From Carnimonas nigrificans ATCC BAA-78 (lineage in GTDB: Bacteria > Pseudomonadota > Gammaproteobacteria > Pseudomonadales > Halomonadaceae): a DNA stretch of 64,000 nucleotides. Of this stretch, positions 29,382 to 38,486 are shown one piece after another. The notes under the pieces were generated by a model. The model did no database searches, was not told the DNA's origin, and saw only the letters and a list, made by a program, of their open reading frames with translations. Location: NCBI RefSeq assembly GCF_000526695.1, contig NZ_JAGO01000010.1, positions 434,001-498,000 of the forward strand. The letters run 5' to 3'. Position 1 is the stretch's first letter. Each line of letters starts with the position of its first letter. A program made the translations under genes and the position numbers.

Positions 29382-29666
29382 TTAATCTACCGTTTCAAGC
29401 TGCTTGATGGAGAGTTCGCCCTTGCCTTCCAGAGCACTCACCAGCGCCTTGAAATGCGGCGTATTGACGTGGGCGTCAAGCGCTTCGGGCGACGCCCACT
29501 GCTCGATCATGTAGAAGATTGTCGCACTGTCAGGGTCGCGATTGAGCTGATAGTGCTCGCAACCTTCATCCTGGCGCGAAGGTGCCATCACTTCTTTAAG
29601 CGCACTCAGCACCTCATCCACATGGTCGGGCTGAACATCAATGGTAGCAATCAGGGTGATGGACAT
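29382..29666 (-). CDS. ABM-domain protein (putative quinol monooxygenase, YgiN-like)
   Basis: A 94-aa single-domain protein of the antibiotic biosynthesis monooxygenase superfamily: ITLIATIDVQPDHVDEVLSALKEVMAPSRQDEGCEHYQLNRDPDSATIFYMIEQWASPEALDAHVNTPHFKAL. The pattern of long strand, DEGC-YxL, EQWxSxEAL and HxxTPHF is standard for the family. Members act on quinols, autoinducers or haem; the substrate cannot be assigned. It lies 3 bases after tapT, so it is the last gene of a three-gene operon. Confidence 0.88.
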   Translation of the reverse strand: MSITLIATIDVQPDHVDEVLSALKEVMAPSRQDEGCEHYQLNRDPDSATIFYMIEQWASPEALDAHVNTPHFKALVSALEGKGELSIKQLETVD

Positions 29667-29669
29667 GGG

Positions 29670-30419
29670 TCATGCTCCTTCAATAGGAGAGTTACAGCGT
29701 GCCAGTTGGCGACGCATGGCAGCAGTATGCGACTCAAGCCGTTCATGACGGCGACTGGCCGCATAACTTTCGTTGAAAATATCGAAATAGTCATCTAGCA
29801 CCTCGGCGGCGTGAAAATCGCCCCCCATACGCAGCAGCTCAGCGGCAACTTCGGCGGTACACAGATGCTGCGCCGAGGCGGGGGTACGCAACCGATAGCG
29901 CGTGACGCGATCAGTGCGCAGCGACACTATCGGCAGCCGCTCAAGGTAGGGACTGTGCCGAAACATCTTGCGAGCCTGCCGCCAGGTCCCATCGAGAATG
30001 ATAAAAACGGGAATTTTCTGCTCGCCGGGGTCCTGATAGCTTACTACGCGCGTGGCGTAATCTTCCTGGTCATCAGGGAAGATCAGGAAAGGAGCAAAGC
30101 GCGGATCTGCCAGATGCTCCAGCAGACGCGGATCAGGCTCGGTGCGCGCCCAGCCGAAAATCTCGGTATGCGGCAGGCAATCCTTGATTAAACGGCCGGT
30201 ATTGGTCGGCTTGTAGTGCTCCAGCCGGTGCGTAATCAGCCAGAACCTCACCCGTGAATCGGTTTCGACACGATAGGGGCACAGGCAGTTGAGCTGCGGC
30301 AATTGGCACGCCTCGCAGCGCACCACAAAGCTTCCACGCGCAGTAAAAGGCTTGCGCGCCGGCACTGACGCAGCTTGTTGGGCTGCGGATGGTTCAGCAG
30401 AAGATAAAACAGAGGTCAT
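29670..30419 (-). CDS. tapT: tRNA-uridine aminocarboxypropyltransferase (DTW domain)
   Basis: DTW-domain SAM enzyme related to E. coli TapT (YfiP), which adds the acp group to U47 of tRNAs. The 249-aa protein has an N-terminal zinc-type cysteine cluster (RCEACQLPQLNCLCPY), the FWLITHRLEHYKPTNTGRLI block and the DTW-type motif VFIILDGTWRQARKM. The first 25 residues look disordered. The start overlaps the stop of the upstream transporter gene by 4 bases (ATGA). Confidence 0.88.
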   Translation of the reverse strand: MTSVLSSAEPSAAQQAASVPARKPFTARGSFVVRCEACQLPQLNCLCPYRVETDSRVRFWLITHRLEHYKPTNTGRLIKDCLPHTEIFGWARTEPDPRLLEHLADPRFAPFLIFPDDQEDYATRVVSYQDPGEQKIPVFIILDGTWRQARKMFRHSPYLERLPIVSLRTDRVTRYRLRTPASAQHLCTAEVAAELLRMGGDFHAAEVLDDYFDIFNESYAASRRHERLESHTAAMRRQLARCNSPIEGA

Positions 30420-31360
30420 GGGGCATTCTTGTCAGCGGAATCAGGCGCTCGCTGGATAGGATGGCGCTTCCACCATGCCGCCAGCAGCGAGCCGGAGATA
30501 TTATGCCATACCGAGAAGAGCGCCCCCGGCAGTGCCGACATCGGTGAGAAGAAATTCTGCGCCAGCGTAACGGCCAGCGCGGAGTTCTGCATGCCCACTT
30601 CGAAGGCCAGCGTGCGGCTTTTGCTGGCATCGAGGCCACACAAACGACCGCCCCAATAGCCGCCTGCCAGACCCACACCGTTATGCAGGATAACAGCCAG
30701 TGCGACCAGCGGCCCCAGCCGGGCAAGGTGCGACTGGTTGGCTGCGACCACCACGCCAATAATCACCAGAATCGCCAGTACCGCCAGGCTTGCCAGACAA
30801 GGTTCCCAGCGTTTGATGCGCGCCCCCAGAAACTGGTGCACAACAACGCCAAGCACTACCGGTAACAGCACCAGCTTGGCAATACTCACCAGCATGGCCG
30901 AGATCGGCACGCTCACACTCTGCCCTACCAGCCCCCACACGATCAGCGGCGTCAGCACCACCGATAGCAGCGTCGAGACGATTGCCAGACTCACCGCCAG
31001 CGCTACATTACCGCCGGAAATCCAGCACATCACGTTGGAAGCCGTACCACTCGATACGGCGCCCACCAGCAGCATGCCGATCGTCAGTTCAGGGGAGAGT
31101 CCCAGTAACAGCGAAATCCCCCAGGCGGCCAGAGGCATTAGCGTGTAATGCAGCACCAGTCCAAGCACCAGCGCGCGCGGCTCGCGGAAAACCGCCGCAA
31201 AGTCGGCACGCGATAGCGTCACGCCCATCAGGAACATGATCAGCATCAGAAGTGGCGATACCCACCCCGACAGCGCCAGCAAGGGCGCAGGAAGCAGCAC
31301 GGCAGCCACTGCCACCAGCAGTGCCCACACAGGAAAAAGACGATTAAAGGCGTCAAACAT
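30416..31360 (-). CDS. Bile acid:sodium symporter (BASS) family transporter
   Basis: Integral membrane protein of 314 aa with about 9-10 hydrophobic helices. The start is the ATG at 31360 (MFDAFNRLFPVWALLV); the frame is open 165 bases further but that part is not membrane-like. Family features are MFLMGVTLSRADF, GAVSSGTASNVMCWISGGNVALAVSLAIVSTLLS and FEVGMQNSALAVTLA. Substrates in bacteria are usually organic anions such as pantothenate or 2-keto acids; none can be assigned here. Heads the operon with tapT and the ABM gene. Confidence 0.9.
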   Translation of the reverse strand: MFDAFNRLFPVWALLVAVAAVLLPAPLLALSGWVSPLLMLIMFLMGVTLSRADFAAVFREPRALVLGLVLHYTLMPLAAWGISLLLGLSPELTIGMLLVGAVSSGTASNVMCWISGGNVALAVSLAIVSTLLSVVLTPLIVWGLVGQSVSVPISAMLVSIAKLVLLPVVLGVVVHQFLGARIKRWEPCLASLAVLAILVIIGVVVAANQSHLARLGPLVALAVILHNGVGLAGGYWGGRLCGLDASKSRTLAFEVGMQNSALAVTLAQNFFSPMSALPGALFSVWHNISGSLLAAWWKRHPIQRAPDSADKNAP

Positions 31361-31971
31361 GAAACAGATCAGACCCGAGGCAGAGGAGAAATAATCAGGC
31401 GTCCAGGTCACAGGGCAGTGATTGCATGGGAAGCGACAGCTACCCGACATGACGCCAGTGCTTAACCCGACAGGGCGCGCCACGGGTAGCAGCGGCAGCA
31501 ATCGGCCTTGCCCCGCAAGGGGCAACAGAGTGCGCGTTGGGATCGGCCAGCACGCGAGGAAGATCGAGAACGGTAGGCTCGATTAACCCAGCCACCGGCA
31601 TCACTTCAGGCAACATTCCGACAACCAGCCACAGAGGGTACGCTGGTAGCCAGAACGACGGCTTGTTCAAGGAGCTTTACCGGTTCGGCAAACCATACAA
31701 CATGTGGGCGCAGTTGGCTGCCCCCGGCGTGCGAATCACCAGGATTTATATCGCCTTCCGCATTAAGCGAAGCACAGCGCTGGAAAGCGATCGCATCACC
31801 GGCATCAAGACGCGACCGTGCAAAATCGTGAGGCTGGATGACGCCAGCGTGGCCGAAACGGTATGCTACGCAGCCTAATGGCGGAGCATCGTTTTCCTCA
31901 CTGGTTTTCCCCACCGAATACGCTGCTTCGCCGCCCCTGCTTCCACCACCGCTGCCATCAAGAGCCTCTGC
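31361..31971. other. 610-bp region without a supported gene
   Basis: Lies between divergent genes (BASS transporter and tcdA). Several frames of 75-113 codons overlap here on both strands, none with a ribosome site or recognisable domain. It may hold a decayed gene; otherwise only promoters are expected. Confidence 0.4.
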
Positions 31972-32793
31972 ATGAATAGCCCCTCTGCGTTTTCACCCGA
32001 TTTCGACGTTACTCCGCAGGAGAACGCGACACTGCGTTTTGGCGGCATTCAGCGCTTGCTGGGGCGCAACGCGCTCACGGCGCTGCAACAGGCGCATATT
32101 GCGGTGATTGGTGTGGGCGGTGTCGGGAGCTGGAGCGTGGAAGCACTGGCACGCTCCGGTGTAGGCGAGCTGACCCTGATTGATCTGGATGACGTGTGCG
32201 TCTCCAACGTAAACCGTCAGCTGCATGCCCTCGATGGTCAGATTGGTCGCCCCAAGGTGGAGGTGCTGGCGGAGCGCATGCGGCTGATCAATCCCGATCT
32301 TAAGGTGCACGCGGTGAGCGCTTTCATCACTCCGCACAACCTTGACCAGCTATTGGGTGCCGAGATTGATCACGTCGTGGACGCCATAGATTCGCTGGCG
32401 GCAAAAACCGCGCTGGTGGCGCACTGCAAAGCGCGCGGCCTTGGCCTGACGGTAACGGGCGCAGCCGGCGGCTTGATTGATCCGATCCGCATCGCTCAGC
32501 GTGATCTGGCACGCACTGAATACGATCCGCTGCTGTCCAAACTGCGCCGCAATCTACGCAAGCAGCACGGCTTCCCTCGCGACCCCAAACGTCGCTTTGG
32601 CGTCACCTGCATCTGCTCCGACGAGCAGCGCCGCTATCCTTCCAGCGATGGTGAAGTGTGCCATGCCAAACCCACCCCCGGCGACTCAACGCGACTCGAC
32701 TGTGCTTCCGGATTTGGCGCCGCTACCTTTGTGACCGGCAGCTTCGGGTTTGCGGCAGCGGCACACGCCATATCATGCTTCGCCGCTGAATAG
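31972..32793 (+). CDS. tcdA: tRNA threonylcarbamoyladenosine dehydratase TcdA (CsdL)
   Basis: E1-like enzyme that cyclises t6A37 in tRNA to ct6A using ATP. The 273-aa protein has the nucleotide-binding loop VIGVGGVGSWSVEALARSGVG, DLDDVCVSNVNRQ, DAIDSLAAKTAL and a C-terminal CASGFGAATFVTGSFGFAAAA segment. The conserved interior block GVTCICSDE is present. It works downstream of tsaC, also in this window. Single-gene unit. Confidence 0.94.
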   Translation: MNSPSAFSPDFDVTPQENATLRFGGIQRLLGRNALTALQQAHIAVIGVGGVGSWSVEALARSGVGELTLIDLDDVCVSNVNRQLHALDGQIGRPKVEVLAERMRLINPDLKVHAVSAFITPHNLDQLLGAEIDHVVDAIDSLAAKTALVAHCKARGLGLTVTGAAGGLIDPIRIAQRDLARTEYDPLLSKLRRNLRKQHGFPRDPKRRFGVTCICSDEQRRYPSSDGEVCHAKPTPGDSTRLDCASGFGAATFVTGSFGFAAAAHAISCFAAE

Positions 32794-32849
32794 AGCGCGA
32801 TAGCAGCAACGCTACCGGCCTCACTTCCCCCTTATTTTCAGGAGCCAGC

Positions 32850-33080
32850 ATGACGACTCACGCCCCCGTTCGCGGCATTTACCGGCACTACAAGGGCGCT
32901 CTCTATGAAGTGCTCGACTGCGCACGTCACAGCGAGAGCGAGGAGCATCTGGTGGTCTACCGCGCGCTTTATGGCGATTACGGCGTGTGGTGCCGGCCGC
33001 TTGCGATGTTTATCGAAGAGGTCGAGCGCGATGGTGAGCGCGTGCCACGCTTTGCGCTGGAAAAAGCCTTCGCCGAGTAG
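32850..33080 (+). CDS. DUF1653 domain protein
   Basis: A 76-aa protein covered by a DUF1653 domain: GIYRHYKGALYEVLDCARHSESEEHLVVYRALYGDYGVWCRPLAMFIEEVERDGERVPRFA. The family is common, cytoplasmic and of unknown function. CAGGAG lies about 6 bases before the ATG. It follows tcdA after 56 bases and may be co-transcribed. Confidence 0.9.
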   Translation: MTTHAPVRGIYRHYKGALYEVLDCARHSESEEHLVVYRALYGDYGVWCRPLAMFIEEVERDGERVPRFALEKAFAE

Positions 33081-33216
33081 TGCTGGAGCGGCGCTGTAGA
33101 GTCAAGCACGCAGCAGCAACCAGGCTGCGCCAGAATAGCGCCGCCTGGTCTGTATCTTCCTTGTTTCAAAGCCAACCCGCCGCGTGCTCCACGTAACGGG
33201 TGGCTGCTGAGCAGCG

Positions 33217-34281
33217 CTAGCCGTTTTTACGCAGCAGATAAAACGCGACCAGATAACAGACAATAATCGGCAGCAGCACCGACCACAGCGGTGAAAATCC
33301 CAGCAGCACCGAAGCGGGTGCAAGCAGATCCTGTAGATACTTCACGCACAGTCCGACCACAATGCCGATGAAGATGCGTGTGCCTGCTGTTTTGGTGCGC
33401 AGCGGGCCAAACACGAAGGATACAGCCACCAGCATCAGTCCAATGAAGGTAAAGGGCTGCAACAGCTTCTGCCAGAAGAACAGCCACGCATCGTTACTGC
33501 TGATGCCCTGACTGTCCTGATAGTGGGCAAACTCCCACAGGCTGGTCAGCGGCTGGGTATTAAGATCCATGATTACCAGCGACAAAAAGCGTGGGTCGAA
33601 ACGGGTCTCCCACTGGGCGGAATCGCTATGTTGCGAGGTGGTGCCGTTTTCTTCAAAACGAGTGGTATTGATATCTTCCAACCGCCAGTGCTGCGACTGC
33701 TCATCCCACAGCGCGCGCTGGGCGTAGCTGGCTTCCACGACGCGGTTATCCTGATAGCGATAGCGCGATACACCAATCAGGGTGTTGTTCGAGGTGATGG
33801 CACCGAACTTGTAGAAGGTGTTGCCTTCAATCTGCCAACTGCCCCTTCCTACCGTCTCTCCGCTGCTTTGCAAACGCTCGGCGCGATAGCTTTCAGCCGC
33901 CTGCTCACTATGCGGCACCAGCCACTGCCCTACCGCCATCATTATCACAATCACCAGCACCAGCGGCTTCAATACGGCGATGCTCAAGCGAGTGATGGAA
34001 CTGCCGGCCGCGCGCATCGCGGTAAGCTCATTCGCCCCGGCCATGGAGCCTAACCCCAACAAGCCCCCCAGCAGCACCGCCAGCGGGGCGTACTCATAGA
34101 TACGCCACGGCAAGCGCATTAATTGATAAATCACCAGCTGCACAAAGCCGTAGTTGGCGGAGATATCATCGAGCGCGCCCAGCAGCCCAATCGAGAAATC
34201 CAGCGCCAGCAGCGTAAATTCAACAATCAGCATGGCTGCCAGCACGGTGCGCGCGACATAGCGATCAAACAGCGAAAACAT
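33217..34281 (-). CDS. lptG: LPS export permease LptG
   Basis: Inner-membrane subunit of the LptB2FG transporter, which extracts LPS from the inner membrane. The 354-aa product has three N-terminal and three C-terminal membrane helices around a large periplasmic jellyroll domain (about 130-270). Family phrases include FSLFDRYVARTVL, LGSMAGANELTAMRAAG and FGPLRTKTAGTRIFIG. The ATG at 34281 shares a base with the lptF stop (TAATG). Probably co-transcribed with lptF. Confidence 0.95.
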   Translation of the reverse strand: MFSLFDRYVARTVLAAMLIVEFTLLALDFSIGLLGALDDISANYGFVQLVIYQLMRLPWRIYEYAPLAVLLGGLLGLGSMAGANELTAMRAAGSSITRLSIAVLKPLVLVIVIMMAVGQWLVPHSEQAAESYRAERLQSSGETVGRGSWQIEGNTFYKFGAITSNNTLIGVSRYRYQDNRVVEASYAQRALWDEQSQHWRLEDINTTRFEENGTTSQHSDSAQWETRFDPRFLSLVIMDLNTQPLTSLWEFAHYQDSQGISSNDAWLFFWQKLLQPFTFIGLMLVAVSFVFGPLRTKTAGTRIFIGIVVGLCVKYLQDLLAPASVLLGFSPLWSVLLPIIVCYLVAFYLLRKNG

Positions 34282-35351
34282 TAGCGTGCCCCCCGCTGGC
34301 CAAAGGTGCGTTCCAAAAGCCAAAGGCCAATCAGCAGGAACAGCGCATGCACCGGCCACACGCCTATCCAGGCAGGCATCTGCCCCTCCTTGACCGCGTT
34401 GGAGACCGCAATCAGCGTACTCAGATAAATAACGTGCAGCACAATCGCTGGAAGCAGTTTGGCAAAGCGCCCATGGCGCGGGTTCACCTTGGAAAGCGAC
34501 ATCGCCAACAGCGCCAGTACCGGAATCATCAGCGGCAAACTCAACCGAAATTGCAGCTCACCAAGCGCCTCGTCGCCGCCCTCTCGCCATAGCTGGCCCG
34601 ACGACTGCATGGTGACCGAATCAAAATCGGCACGGGTATCGGCAGTACGCAGCAGGAAGGCGTAGCTCGCGAACTTCATCTCATCCGCCACCTTATTGCC
34701 CGGCGCAATCGACTGACGGAAGCCGTCACGCAGCATCAGGTAACGATCGCCGGTATTTGGATCGGTGTACTGCACGCCCAGGTTGGCGCGGGTCAATACT
34801 GTCGGCCTGCCCGCCCGCTCTTCACTGATAAACACATGGTGCATTTCAGTGTGCTCACGATTGATCGAGCCGATATAGGCGGTACGCCCGGAGCCGATGG
34901 GCTGAAAGCGCCCCGGCGTCAGAATACTGAAGTCGAGCTGGGATTTTTGCTGATCGAGCATCTGAGCGGTGGCCTTGCTCGCCGCCGGATTCAGCCACAA
35001 GGCGCATAGTCCTACAGCAATGGCCGTGAGAACGCCCGGCCATAGCGCAATGCGCAGCAGACGCGCCGGGCTAAAACCGCACGCCTGTAGCACCGTCATT
35101 TCGCTATTCAGGTAAAGCTGACTATAGGCCAGCAGGAAGCCAAGAAAGAACGCCAGCGGCAAAATCAGCTGAATGAAGCCGGGGAAGTGAAACAGCATCA
35201 GATTGCCCACCAGCCCCACCGGCAGCTCCCCTGCGGCGGCACTGGCGATATAGCGAATAAAGCGACTGCCGGTAATCACCAGCAACAGCACCGCCGCCAC
35301 CGCGATCATGGTGATCATGATCTCACGCATCAAATAGCGGAAAATAACCAA
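34281..35351 (-). CDS. lptF: LPS export permease LptF
   Basis: Partner of LptG in the LPS transporter. The 356-aa protein has the same architecture: FRYLMREIMITMIAVAAVLLLV first helix, LYLNSEMTVLQACGFSPARLLR coupling region, periplasmic domain and three C-terminal helices (SLPLMIPVLALLAMSLSKVNPRHGRFAKLLPAIVL). The start is a TTG at 35351 with GGGAG 7 bases upstream; it gives the usual family N-terminus. Divergent from pepA, as in many gammaproteobacteria. Confidence 0.95.
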   Translation of the reverse strand: MVIFRYLMREIMITMIAVAAVLLLVITGSRFIRYIASAAAGELPVGLVGNLMLFHFPGFIQLILPLAFFLGFLLAYSQLYLNSEMTVLQACGFSPARLLRIALWPGVLTAIAVGLCALWLNPAASKATAQMLDQQKSQLDFSILTPGRFQPIGSGRTAYIGSINREHTEMHHVFISEERAGRPTVLTRANLGVQYTDPNTGDRYLMLRDGFRQSIAPGNKVADEMKFASYAFLLRTADTRADFDSVTMQSSGQLWREGGDEALGELQFRLSLPLMIPVLALLAMSLSKVNPRHGRFAKLLPAIVLHVIYLSTLIAVSNAVKEGQMPAWIGVWPVHALFLLIGLWLLERTFGQRGAR

Positions 35352-35638
35352 CGTGGTTCTCCCAAAAACACTCGGCGTTGCCTATGCCAACAAACCGCTT
35401 TTATCACTTCGACATCGAGAACCGGGCCTGCCCAGCCCCCTCGCCCTGACTACCTGCTGCGTCCTGACTTCCTGCTGACCGTTAGTGCAAGGCCCCGCGC
35501 CGTTGCGCCACGCAATGCCTGGGGTACACTGTGTAGCCATCACGCTGACGCCTGGCATATGGCGAGCCGCGCTTACCGCACAGGCCGCCTGTTATCACCC
35601 ATCGCCGCGTCACCTCGCCCGCGCAACAGGGAGCCATC

Positions 35639-37171
35639 ATGCACTTTTCTGCCAGCAACGCTGCTGCTACTGATATTTCAACGCAATGCCTCGTTCTACC
35701 GGTGTTCAAGATTCACCCGCAAGCGCCACGTCAGACGCCTGCGTTCAAGCAGGTGGATCAGGCGCTGGGCGGGCTGTTACAACGTTTGCTCGATAACGGT
35801 GACTTCCCCGCTGACACTGGCTCCACGCTGCTGCTGCCTGAACCACAGGGCATTCAGGCCCAACGGCTGCTGCTGATCGGCCTGGGCGACCCCGAGAACT
35901 TCTCCGAGCCAGCGCTGCGCTCGGCGATATTAGCGGCCTTTAGCGCAGCTTCCAAGCTTGCGATCACAGAGGCAGCCGCTGCCTTCACCGATCCGCTGCT
36001 GGATGACCGTGAACCTGAGTGGCAGGCACGTCTGTGCGCCGAGAATGCCGTGAAGGCCAGCTATCGCTATACCCACGGCAAAAGTACCGCGAAAGAGAGC
36101 GTTACCCTGGCAAGCCTTACCGTGCTGGCGGCAGAAGGTGTGGCGACCGACCGCATCGACGAGAGCCTCGCGCTGGGCGCAGGTGTTGGCGCAGGCATCA
36201 ACTTCGCTCGTGAACTCGGCAACCTGCCGGGCAACGTACTCACGCCTCGCTATCTCGCCGAGCAAGCAGTCGAATTGGGCAACAATGGTGCGCTCAAGGT
36301 GACCGTGCTGGGCGACGACGAGCTGGAAGAACTCGGCGCAGGCGCCATTCTCGCCGTCGGCAAGGGCAGCAGCGAGCCTTCCCGCCTGATCGTGCTGGAA
36401 TACCAGGGTGCCCCTGATGACCAGCCGCCTCATGTGCTGGTAGGCAAGGGCATCACCTTCGATACTGGCGGCATTTCGATCAAGCCCAGCGCCAATATGG
36501 ATGAAATGCGTTACGACATGGGCGGTGCCGCAAGCGTTATGGGCACCTTCAAGACCCTGCTGGAAGTCAAGCCAGCGATTAACGTGGTGGGCATTATCGC
36601 CTCGGCTGAAAACATGCCCGATGGCAATGCCCTCAAACCCGGCGACGTGATTACAACCCTCAAGGGGCTGACCGTCGAAGTGCTCAACACGGACGCCGAA
36701 GGGCGGCTGGTGCTGTGCGATGCGCTCACCTACGCCGAGCGCTTCAAACCTGCCAGTGTGGTCGATATGGCAACCCTGACCGGTGCCATGGTGATCGCGC
36801 TGGGCGGTGAGGCAAGCGGTGTTTTCTCCAACGACGACGGCCTTGCCGAAGAGCTTCTGGAAGCCGCCGACGAATCCTGGGATCGCGCCTGGCAGCTACC
36901 GATCTGGGACGAATATCAAAAGCTGCTGGAATCCAACTTCGCGGATCTCGCCAACATCGGCGGACGCGGCGCAGGCGCGATTACCGCCGCCTGCTTCCTG
37001 TCACGTTTTGCCAGCGACTACCGCTGGGCCCACCTTGATATTGCCGGCACCGCCTGGGATGGCAAGAAGGGCGCAACCGGCCGTCCTGTTGGCTTGCTCA
37101 CGCAGTATCTGTTCGACCGGGAAGCAGAAGGTCTCGACGCCGATCAACTTGGCCCTCTGGAGGAAGTGTAA
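35639..37171 (+). CDS. pepA: Leucyl aminopeptidase PepA
   Basis: M17 dinuclear metallopeptidase; in E. coli it also binds DNA. The 510-aa product has the C-terminal catalytic domain with GKGITFDTGGISIKPSANMDEMRYDMGGAA, the M17 signature NTDAEGRLVLCDAL and the bicarbonate-site region. The N-terminal domain is about 170 aa. The ATG at 35639 is preceded by GGGAGCC. It overlaps the following SDR gene by one base (TAATG). Confidence 0.97.
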   Translation: MHFSASNAAATDISTQCLVLPVFKIHPQAPRQTPAFKQVDQALGGLLQRLLDNGDFPADTGSTLLLPEPQGIQAQRLLLIGLGDPENFSEPALRSAILAAFSAASKLAITEAAAAFTDPLLDDREPEWQARLCAENAVKASYRYTHGKSTAKESVTLASLTVLAAEGVATDRIDESLALGAGVGAGINFARELGNLPGNVLTPRYLAEQAVELGNNGALKVTVLGDDELEELGAGAILAVGKGSSEPSRLIVLEYQGAPDDQPPHVLVGKGITFDTGGISIKPSANMDEMRYDMGGAASVMGTFKTLLEVKPAINVVGIIASAENMPDGNALKPGDVITTLKGLTVEVLNTDAEGRLVLCDALTYAERFKPASVVDMATLTGAMVIALGGEASGVFSNDDGLAEELLEAADESWDRAWQLPIWDEYQKLLESNFADLANIGGRGAGAITAACFLSRFASDYRWAHLDIAGTAWDGKKGATGRPVGLLTQYLFDREAEGLDADQLGPLEEV

Positions 37172-37941
37172 TGACAGCCTCTCAGCACTCTCAGCAACAG
37201 CCGGTGATGCTGATCACCGGTGGCTCACGCGGCATTGGTGCCGCCACCGCACGTTTGGCCGCACAGCGTGGCTACCGCGTCGTCATCAACTATCTCAGCC
37301 GGCGCGACGCCGCAGAACAACTGGTCAGCGAGATTGAACAGGAAGGCGGCAGCGCTGTGGCGATTCAAGCTGATGCCAGCGCAGAGGATGGCATTCAGGC
37401 GCTGTTCGAGGCCGTTGACCAGCATTTCGGGCGCCTCGATGTGCTCGTCAACAACGCTGGCATCGTCGATCAGGTCAGCCGTGTTGAAGAGCTCAGCTAT
37501 GAACGTGTCGAGCGCATGATGCGCATCAACGTCGTCGGCCCCTTCATCTGCGCCCGCGAAGCGGTCAAACGCATGTCCACGCGCTTTGGCGGCCACGGCG
37601 GTGCCATCGTGAATGTCTCGTCAGCCGCGGCCCATCGTGGCGGCGCTAACCAGTACGTGGATTATGCCGCCTCCAAGGGGGCAATCGACACCTTCAGCGA
37701 AGGGCTGGCGAAAGAGGTGGCCGCCGATGGCATTCGTGTCAATACGGTCAGACCCGGCGTTATTCGTACCGACATTCACGCCAGCGGCGGGTTACCCGAC
37801 AAGCCGGAGAGTTCAGCCGCCAGCATTCCGCTGGGCCGTGCCGGGGAAGCAGAGGAGATCGCTAATGCGATTGTCTGGCTCGCTTCCAGCGAAGCCAGTT
37901 TCGCCACTGGCGCGGTACTTGATGTTGACGGTGGCGTGTAG
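37171..37941 (+). CDS. Short-chain dehydrogenase/reductase (YgfF-like)
   Basis: A classical SDR of 256 aa: NAD(P)-binding TGGSRGIGAATA (16-27), VLVNNAGIV, the active-site serine in VNVSSAAAHRGG, Y-x-x-x-K in YVDYAASKGAID, and a C-terminal DVDGGV. INYLSRRDAAEQL suggests NADP preference. Its substrate is unknown; closest in pattern to the YgfF/glucose dehydrogenase-like group. It sits between pepA and holC, which are usually adjacent, so it looks inserted but is tightly coupled to both (1-base overlap, 6-base gap). Confidence 0.88.
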   Translation: MTASQHSQQQPVMLITGGSRGIGAATARLAAQRGYRVVINYLSRRDAAEQLVSEIEQEGGSAVAIQADASAEDGIQALFEAVDQHFGRLDVLVNNAGIVDQVSRVEELSYERVERMMRINVVGPFICAREAVKRMSTRFGGHGGAIVNVSSAAAHRGGANQYVDYAASKGAIDTFSEGLAKEVAADGIRVNTVRPGVIRTDIHASGGLPDKPESSAASIPLGRAGEAEEIANAIVWLASSEASFATGAVLDVDGGV

Positions 37942-37947
37942 CTCAGC

Positions 37948-38385
37948 ATGACGCAAATCGATTTTTATGTGCTGCCCGATACCACCCTGGAGGCGCGCAT
38001 CACCTTTGCCTGCCGCCTGGCGGAGACCATCAACCACAAGGGCTACCGGCTGCATCTGCATGCCAACGATGAAGCCGCTGCCAGCGAGATTGATGCTGCA
38101 CTTTGGACCTTCAGGCCCGATAGCTTCGTTCCTCATGCGCTGTTGGGCAGCGCCGAGGAGGAGCACGCGCCCATCACCATTGGCTACAGCGAACCGCCCT
38201 GCCCTGGTGCCGAGGTATTGCTGAATCTGGCCGACGAGGTGCCAGGCTGGTTTTCACGCTTTGAGCGTATCGCGGAGATTATCAACCAGCATCAACAGGT
38301 GCTGGTCGCTAAACGCAAAAGCTGGAAGATGTACAAGGAGCGAGGCTATCCGGTGAAGGCGCACCACCTTAAAGGGCAAGCCTGA
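37948..38385 (+). CDS. holC: DNA polymerase III chi subunit HolC
   Basis: Clamp-loader accessory subunit linking the replisome to SSB. The 145-aa product starts MTQIDFYVLPDTTLEARITFACRLAETINHKGYRLHLHANDE and has the DSFVPHALLG, EVLLNLADEVPGWFSRFERIAEII and RWKMYK-type RKSWKMYKERGY segments of the family. Normally valS follows directly; here an exporter gene on the opposite strand intervenes. Confidence 0.94.
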   Translation: MTQIDFYVLPDTTLEARITFACRLAETINHKGYRLHLHANDEAAASEIDAALWTFRPDSFVPHALLGSAEEEHAPITIGYSEPPCPGAEVLLNLADEVPGWFSRFERIAEIINQHQQVLVAKRKSWKMYKERGYPVKAHHLKGQA

Positions 38386-38398
38386 TCCATCGCCGTTA

Positions 38399-38431
38399 GT
38401 GCTGCGCTAGTCTTTACACTGCGCGCAGCAC
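38399..38431. terminator. Stem-loop between holC and the AI-2E exporter gene
   Basis: Arms GTGCTGCGC and GCGCAGCAC (38399-38407, 38423-38431) are perfect complements, loop 15 bases, without a T-run. Position between convergent genes suggests transcript ending. Confidence 0.4.
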
Positions 38432-38486
38432 GCGGCTCCTTCTGGGTTATGCCACGCCCTTCCCCACCGATATGCCGTTGCAGGCG

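Noticed and set aside
31440-31914. Overlapping open frames on both strands between the BASS transporter and tcdA
   Set aside because: Three frames of 75-113 codons compete, none has a ribosome site or family resemblance. A decayed gene is possible but cannot be shown.
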